DNA from: Chiua virens
Taxonomy: Eukaryota; Basidiomycota; Agaricomycetes; Boletales; Boletaceae
Length of the DNA: 64,000 nucleotides
Direction of reading: 5' to 3'
NCBI GenBank assembly: GCA_019787685.1
Contig: JAHNUO010000014.1
Coordinates: 930,001-994,000, forward strand
Shown: positions 57,625-64,000 of the stretch, piece by piece
Numbering within the stretch: position 1 is the first letter of the stretch
Layout: the number at the start of each line of letters is the position of its first letter
Program-made: the position numbers and the translations under genes
The notes under the pieces: generated by a model
The model's input: only the letters and a program-made list of their open reading frames with translations
What the model was told of the DNA's origin: nothing
The model's database searches: none

Positions 57625-58573
57625 TGGCATCGTCAACGAAGCCAGTTTCCTTGCAGCGTAGTATCCACAAGTGAAACGCGGACACACCGCTCTGCTTCGT
57701 GCAATCAACAATGCACGATGGGAGCGAGGAGAGAGAGACGGCCATCACGACGCAACCATCAACTCGGACGTCCTGCCAGTCGGGATGGTCCATCGAGTGC
57801 TCAGGCCACCTTACGCGCCCCCGTCATCGTGACTGCCAACTCGGATCTCATTCCGACCCTGTCATCGTCGACATTGTCGACATCATCAATTCTGCCACAG
57901 TCGTGACTCCTCGCCATGCTCTTGCGACCGTTCCCCATCTTAGTTTTCTTTCTTCTTCTTCTCCTTTGCGTCCGGCAACTCACGTCTCCATACTCCCCTA
58001 GCATATTCTCATCACACTAGTAATAGTATCCAGCATCCGAGGTTCCGAAGCCGTCGAGTGCACAACTTGAATATCCACGCTGTAATGTCATTCCTACCAG
58101 TACCATAGCATGCTTACTATACTCCGTCGTACCAATCCTTACTCGTTTGTGCATCTGTGCCGCCTACTGTGAGCTGTGTCGTGTTGCGTCGCTTCGACAC
58201 TCACTGCCCCAGCCGCCTTTCCTTCCACTCAACGTTCAACCGCGACACACTCACGTGCAATCGAACCCTCAACAGGGACGGACGCTCCCTCCCTTCGCTT
58301 CCCCATTTCCCGCTCCCTCTCATCTCTCGCCTCCATCCGAATCAGATTGGCCACGGCGACGTCGCGCCGGTTGCGTTTCATTCGCTCGTTTGAGGGCGGA
58401 AACCTCTCTTCGAACCAATGGTGCGGCCACGGGTCGGACGCGCTCACTTCCAAACAGGCTTGAGGCACTTTCACGGACGGTCGCCGGGCAGGACGAGCAA
58501 CGAAAACGCACGCACGAACGACGAATCGAACATATGTAAGTACAGCTCGGACGTGGCGCGTGGCGACACAGCA
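57625..58573. other. No recognisable gene
   Basis: Short overlapping frames rich in Ser/Arg, without motifs. A CATCGTCGACATTGTCGACATC stretch near 57860 is a local repeat. The region ends at the target duplication of the hAT element. Confidence 0.35.
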
Positions 58574-60375
58574 GTGGGCGCTAGGGTTGCACACGGGTAT
58601 ACCCGCGGGTCGGCAGACCAACACCGTACCCGTACCCGCGAATACCGTACCCGGAGCGGGTACGGGTCCACACCGACCCGTGCAACCCGCGGTGTTGCCC
58701 AAAACTGTCACGGTGTGACCAGAACCCGCGGGTACAGTGATTACGAGTAGATACAGTATATATTATGCTGTAGCGGCCCCAGATTCATCCCGTTTGCGCT
58801 TCTCTTGGCGGATAGCTACCAAAATCTCATCTAAGGTGACCAAATTGTGGTGGGTCCATGAACCGAGGCATAAGAACTCTCGAACAGGACGCCCAGTAAA
58901 TCGGTTTCGGGTGAAATGCAATAACTGGCATCCATGGCAAGGTGAAGGCGACCAGGATAATTCTGTGACAAAGTGAGCTTGAGCACGAGAACTCAGGGGA
59001 TAACAGAAAGGAATTAGTAGCCTTAAGCAGTCTGCTGATGCGCTCTTGACAACACTTGGATGATTCCCGTATGTCGCGTGATATCGTGGTCCGAGAGGGT
59101 AGGGAGAGACCAGGTTGACCAGCAGCGAGAAGATCGCGAAGAAAGCGATCATTGATAATATTAACCGGACGGTTATTTTCAATGAGCCAAAGCACAAGTT
59201 GTACCCTATGACAATCTTGTCAAAAAGGGAAGGATAAGTTGCGAGACGGTCCTCACCTCATTTCATCATTGGTTTGAGTGCGGAGGGTAGAGGTTTTTGG
59301 ACGGTGCTTTTGGCGACCGAATGCGGCATAAACAGTACCACTCGGGCCACCTGGAACCTCTCCTTGGCATGCGCTGTGAACAGCCTCAGCTCCAAAACAT
59401 GCAACAGCGTGATGCCTCAGGTTAGCAGTGGATGCTTTGTCTTTAGCATCCTGGTAACGCCGCACACCACCCAATGTAGACTTGCATTTTGGCGCGCCGC
59501 ACAGGAAGAAATGAATAGATTGGTGAATGCCATTGTTTCTTCAAGGTAGCTAAAACACGATAGGAAACATAAACGACAGACACGAATCAGCACACCCAAG
59601 CAACTCACCTAACTGTGCGTCGACATCATCTTCATTATCAGATGGGCCTGACGAATCAACTAGTACGATTGTCTCTGCTCCTGTGGCCCATGAGCACGCC
59701 TTGCTCGTATAGCAGAGGTTTCTGACAATTAATCATGGTTACATGGAGATGAAACAATAAGAATTAGAGCAACTCACCGTGACCGCTTTCACGCTCAGGC
59801 TGAGACTCTGCAGGGGGACTCGGGGGCTCAGGCCGCTCAATGTGCTTCACCTTTGTGGGGGGGCAGAAGCCTGATGGTTGGACTTTTGGGATGAATAGTT
59901 GAAGTGGCCAAGACGCTGGCCGTAGCACCTTGGGAAAGAGCTTTGGGAGCCAATGAGCCATAAAATGGAAATTTTCGAAGTTACTCACAACTTTATACCT
60001 CAACGTGCACAGTGCTAGGACCTGACGCACAGTCCGTTCTTGTCATCTGTTGGAACGATATTGCCGCAATTAAGAACCCGACTCGGAAGTCTCCAACGAT
60101 TGAATTGTTGTCGAGGTGGGCATGTTGGCTGAGTGATGGTGGAGTCCAGGGGTGGTCGCACTGGTTAACGATGTCAATCAGGCGTATCACTTGTAGTAGT
60201 TCTACATACAGGTTCATTGACATCGCACGTGATGCATTCAGTAAACCCGTGCCAATCGTGCGGGTCCACAGTGTCAGCACGGGTTGCTCAAGTTCCACAC
60301 CGTACCCGTACCCGCCGTACCCGTAACCGAAACACCGCGGTGGTACCCGTACCCGTGGTCAACCCTAGTGGGCGC
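58574..60375. mobile_element. hAT DNA transposon, non-autonomous
   Basis: GTGGGCGC at 58574-58581 and 60368-60375 is an exact 8-bp target duplication. The element between begins TAGGGTTG and ends CAACCCTA, terminal inverted repeats of at least 8 bp followed by related ACACGGGTA/TACCCGTG sequence. An 8-bp duplication and the internal transposase remains identify hAT. Many GTACCCGTACCCG repeats occupy both subterminal regions. The body is 1,786 bp, too short for a full transposase. Confidence 0.88.
58763..59515 (-). pseudogene. hAT transposase, internally deleted
   Basis: A BED-type zinc-finger-like start (FFLCGAPKCKSTLGGVRRYQ, TANLRHHAVACFG) leads through VYAAFGRQKHRPKTSTLRTQ and an intron-like gap to LWLIENNRPVNIINDRFLRD, the conserved block before the catalytic core. 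The catalytic DDE region is missing. After a junction near 59000 a frame with GRPVREFLCLGSWTHHNLVT and LDEILVAIRQEKRKRDES resembles the C-terminal dimerisation tail. Mobilisation would need a transposase supplied elsewhere. Confidence 0.7.
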
Positions 60376-60699
60376 GTCAAACGGACGACGCCGCCCTCGC
60401 CCCACTCGCACTCACGCCGAAAACGGAACGGAAGGGGAACCCAAAGTCACGTGCGGCGTGAGCCGCGCCACAGCCAATCGGGGACCGCACCGCACGTAAG
60501 TTTTCCGACATGTGTCCATAACCCATAACCCATAGCATTTTTTAGCCTTCATAACCCATAATGTGGGCGAATAGGGTGCTTTATTGGGAAATCTTTTATA
60601 TAATATTTTTTCCTTCTGTCCTGGGATGGTAAGCACGACCCAAGAACATCCCAAGATTCTCGACATCATAGTCATGAAATCTATCCAGGTCCTAAATAA

Positions 60700-61368
60700 G
60701 GGTTTAACCAAGCCTTGCAATCAGACTCAGGACCGGACAGCCAAGCTTGAGGCTCTGCTGAAAGCTGGACAACCTGTCTCGGAAGCTGACCAAGATTGGC
60801 TTGACGGTGATGGGAATCTGGTGGTGGTCGAAATCTTGAATGTTCTCTCGCACAGCCTTCCACTCCTATTTCGTCTCTTATCCATGCAACTGAGCCGGTT
60901 GTGTTGGGTAGTTCTCACAACAGCTCGAACAATCCAATTGTACAAGCCGAGAATGAACTGAACGAAGCTCTGGACGAACTAGAGGCAACCGGTGTTCTTC
61001 AACGTTCTAACCGAATGGATCTTGTGGAGCTTCTTAATCTGGCTGCGGAGGTGCACAATATCTTCGACGCAACAGATAAGGACATCTGTGATGCTGTCAT
61101 GGAGGCGAAAGCAGGGCGGGAAGCAGACCATGATGGGACAAGTGACAAGGCGGCGGGCGGTGACGAAAATGATGTGCCGCGTCCCACACGCAATGAGGCA
61201 ATTCAGGGATTGATGGCTTTCACAAAATATATTCAAGATTTCGACGACCCAATCCTGAAAGAGTTCAAGTCGATGGTGCCTATAGTTGGGAAGAGATCAC
61301 GCGCTCTCGAGATGCAGCATACTACAAAACAGACGAAGTACACAGACTTCTTTCAGCCCACATCCTAA
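60700..61368 (+). pseudogene. Pogo/Tigger-like transposase C-terminal relic
   Basis: LEALLKAGQPVSEADQDWLD in one frame, then, after a frame change near 60850, LNEALDELEATGVLQRSNRM, FDATDKDICDAVMEAKAG, AIQGLMAFTKYIQDFDDPIL and TKQTKYTDFFQPTS at the stop (61366-61368). The order matches the tail of pogo-type transposases and of the relic at 15.0-15.5 kb, but the DNA-binding and DDE domains are absent. A right end with CAACCCATACC-type repeats and CTTCGACTGTA lies near 61480-61562; no matching left end was found. Confidence 0.7.
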
Positions 61369-61894
61369 GTTGCCGTAGTCTTGTATGTACTTATCCTCTC
61401 GCATTAATGGAACAGAATGTACATACATAGACCCGGTAGAATACAAAGGCACTTAATGGAAATTTCTCGTTATTGGTCGGCCTCACTCGAAACCCATACT
61501 CTCCCAAAACCCATACCCCTGGACCTGTCCCGACAGGTATGGGTTGTTACAGCTTCGACTGTAGTATTCGAGTGCCAGTGGGATGAAATCTCACCTGTGC
61601 ATGCGCTCTTCCATACGTCAGCTCTTGTACTCTCTTCGAACCCATGAGTGGTTGATGATCGCTTGGGCTGCGTGCCCACAGCTTAGTCTCGATGTGGAGT
61701 GTCATCACCGACAACTGCGTGAAAGGAACGATCTTTTGGTTCAAACATGGGAATCCATCGTGAAGTATCCCGAGACAGAGATAATGGGGTTGCATCAGCT
61801 TGTGACACAACACCTTCCCAGATCTGGTGTGAGCATAGTTGAGGGTTCATTCCAACATCAACATGAATTCAACGTGATACGGATCCACCAGTTT

Positions 61895-63262
61895 CTATAG
61901 ACATATTCTCGATCGTTTCTCTTGATTCCACACCAGCTCGATGAGCAAGGTGAGTGGATATGTCGTCCAGTTGAGCAGATTGGGTATCACCTGTAAGTGG
62001 TAACGTCCGAGTCGTCATCATGGGTTGTAGTCAGCGAACGACTCCGTTGGCACTTGGCAGTACTTGAGTACTACTAGTCGCGACCGCCTCGATCGAAGAC
62101 AAACGCGACGGTGCTACTACTAGTGGTAAAACTCAGCCTCACCTCAGGCTTGAACGCCTTCACGCAGTTCAATATCGGATTGAGTGCCCTAGGATGGATG
62201 GTTTGCTTGCATAACTTTGCTATGATTTCTTCGTAGATCATCCTGCCAGTGCCAGTGCCAGTGCCAGTGCCAGTGAGTGAGAGAATGCCATCCATCTGAG
62301 TGAGTCATCATCCGTCATCCATCACAGAACAAGAGAAATAAACTTGAATGAATGCAAGGTAGTGGTCGACTCAGATGCTCACCTTCCATTCCTGTCTTGC
62401 TCGTAGTCGATAAACGTCCATGACGAAGGTTTGCTCAATCCGCAGTGCTTGAGGCTGACCATCTCCGATCACGGCCTCCGCATACCTTTGGTGAGGCAGC
62501 ACGTGGTCACAGTGGGTCTTCCTTCTCTCAAAACGTCGTCTCGTCGTCTGAGTGTTCACCATGGTGCCAGGCAGCACAGAGGTCGCCAAACCCAATTGGA
62601 CGTAATGAAAACGAGCTTGTTCTCGTACGCGGTGAGCGATGGCATTGTATATCTGACAATATGTCCCATAGAGCACCGGCGAGGCGAGTCGTCGTAGCCC
62701 ATCGCAATGAATGTCATGATCTGCGTCGTTGTCACCATCGCCAACGTCTTCCTCGTCAAGGATGGATGGCGTGAGGACCGTGTTGATCTCCTGCAATGCC
62801 TTGTCAAACAAGGTGATGGTCCTGTTTGCCTGGACGTTGCCATATGATTTGGTGAAACCGAGAGGATAAGCATGGTAGGTGTTCTTTCCGTTCTCGTCAG
62901 GAGGGAAGAGGGTGTCGACCTTTGTGAGATCGACGAGACCACCAGACTCGTCATAGCCATCGAGGGTAGGTATGCGTCTTCTGACATGGAAGCCGTCTCG
63001 TGTGTAGACAGGGATCTCATGATGTATGTGGGCGACTTCTTCTTGCATGTCAGCCTCAGCGATGGCGGCAGCTTCCTGAGCAGGGAGATTGATCAGAACG
63101 CGAGCTGGGTTGTCGGCAGGTAGATCATAGAGGTCGCCATGGAAGTTTTGAAGGGCAAGTCCTGAGAGATTTTCCCATTCTCTGACATCTCTGAACCTGT
63201 GAGTGTGATGGTGATAGTTAGTCGCGGCATGTACTAGTAGCAGTAGTTGAAAAAGAAAAAAG

Positions 63263-63295
<33 letters not shown>

Positions 63296-64000
63296 AGCCT
63301 GAGACTCGAAGATGTGAGTGTGACTGGCAGTGACCCCATGTGGGGTGTGCCAGTGGTGTGATGACATGGCGGTCGGAGTGACTTACGTGATATGGTGCGC
63401 GATGGAGAAGGCGATGGTACGGATGTGAGCATAATCTCTGTCCCTTTCCCAAGAGTTGGACTCTTGTTGGAGGTTCTCTGGGCGATTGGAGTGACAGACG
63501 GGCTGATTTTGACCATACCTGACTGTCAAGGCGACAGGGGAGTTTTGAGTGAGAAAGCCATCTTGTTTCCAGGAGGGAGGGGCGTCATGGACCCAGGCAT
63601 CCCAGTGAAGTCTGATGTGATGATGTAGGTCACGAAATTAAGGGAGAGTGAACTGGAAGGAACAATGGTTCTCATCCAGTCTACCATTGTAAGAGATGCC
63701 AGTGTGTGTCACAGTGTGTGAGTGCCGGTGGGACCAGGCCAGAGGTAGGATAAAAAGTCAAAGTGAGAGTGAGAGAGTCAGTAGGATGAAGATGAAATGA
63801 GACAGAGAAATAGAACGTACAGGATTGCGGTGGATGCCCTGACGGAATGGGAGTTGATGGGATGTGGATACTTGGTAGTGTAGGAGACGTCCTGGAAGCG
63901 CATCTGGGTGAGGATGTAGGCGAAAAACATGATGAGCATGTAAGCGTGGTATAGGGACGACAGCGTGAGGATGGGGATGGGGATGATGAGGTGGATGAAT
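61895..64000 (-). CDS. Multi-exon gene of unknown function, 5' end beyond window
   Basis: Exons >64000-63821, 63611-63387, 63196-62383, 62295-62143 and 61990-61895 splice in frame to a TAG (61895-61897). Blocks include LTQMRFQDVSYTTKYPHPIN, HWDAWVHDAPPSWKQDGFLT, RYGQNQPVCHSNRP, AHIRTIAFSIAHHIT, LQNFHGDLYDLPADNPARVL, YPLGFTKSYGNVQANRTITL and RRLASPVLYGTYCQIYNAIA. It has an acidic loop (LDEEDVGDGDNDADHD) and no transmembrane helix that I can be sure of except possibly in the first partial exon. Exon 4 contains a coding hexanucleotide repeat giving (TG)n. Intron 63197-63386 holds a long A-run (T-run on the sense strand) well upstream of the acceptor. No lesion seen. I do not recognise the family. 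Confidence 0.65.
62245..62274. repeat. (GCCAGT)5 microsatellite inside a coding exon
   Basis: Five perfect copies of GCCAGT. On the minus strand they encode alternating Thr-Gly in exon 62295-62143. Confidence 0.85.
63250..63292. repeat. Long A-tract in intron
   Basis: A-rich tract ending in a run of 30 A (63263-63292), interrupted by two G before that. On the gene's sense strand it is a T-tract about 55 bases upstream of the splice acceptor. Confidence 0.85.

Noticed and set aside
62245..62274. CRISPR-like or regulatory repeat array
   Set aside because: It is a simple hexanucleotide microsatellite within a coding exon with no spacers.

Overview
The window reads as nuclear DNA of a filamentous basidiomycete, most likely an Agaricomycete. 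The evidence is dense 40-60 bp GT-AG introns with CTRAY branch sites, basidiomycete-type P450s, and a mix of tyrosine-recombinase retroelements, PIF/Harbinger, hAT, pogo and Helitron relics and a LINE. There are no bacterial operons, tRNAs or rRNAs that I can support. All gene models were spliced by hand and no database was searched.

The window is an accessory, repeat-rich region with a few intact genes among many relics. Left third: a 2OG-Fe(II) dioxygenase relic (about 0.5-0.9 kb); a broken NOL6/Utp22 copy (2.5-3.6 kb); an intact nine-exon gene for a 906-residue P-loop NTPase on the minus strand (4.0-7.1 kb); two convergent P450 relics (7.7-11.3 kb); a small two-exon gene of unknown function (11.5-12.3 kb); a broken zinc-cluster protein of a family I associate with fungal alpha-kinase genes (13.0-14.5 kb); and a pogo-type deletion derivative with TA target duplications (14.84-15.72 kb). 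15.7-18.9 kb holds nothing I recognise.

Middle: a decayed tyrosine-recombinase retroelement (about 18.9-23.7 kb, minus); a lone recombinase fragment (25.3-25.9 kb); two Helitron helicase tails (27.0-27.6 and 35.5-36.0 kb) with an intact five-exon JmjC-like gene and several small unknown genes between them; then a PIF/Harbinger element whose 49-bp terminal inverted repeats lie 8.2 kb apart (36.6-44.9 kb) because a second tyrosine-recombinase retroelement (about 40.1-44.7 kb) is nested in it.

Right third: a 5'-truncated LINE (45.0-49.3 kb, minus), followed by a run of broken host-gene copies all on the plus strand: chitin synthase myosin domain, alpha/beta hydrolase, O-acetylhomoserine sulfhydrylase and ribonucleotide reductase small subunit, the last with part of one exon repeated four times. 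Between them lies an intact small gene with two Gal4-like zinc-cluster modules behind a TATA box and a cluster of GTGGACA motifs. A hAT element with 8-bp target duplications (58.6-60.4 kb), a second pogo relic and the 3' half of an intact multi-exon gene of unknown function (61.9 kb to the window end) close the window.

The genes do not form a visible pathway. The main theme is repeated insertion, capture or duplication, and decay, with four or five genes (NTPase, JmjC-like protein, 316-residue protein, duplicated zinc-cluster protein, right-edge gene) standing out because their frames survive across every intron.
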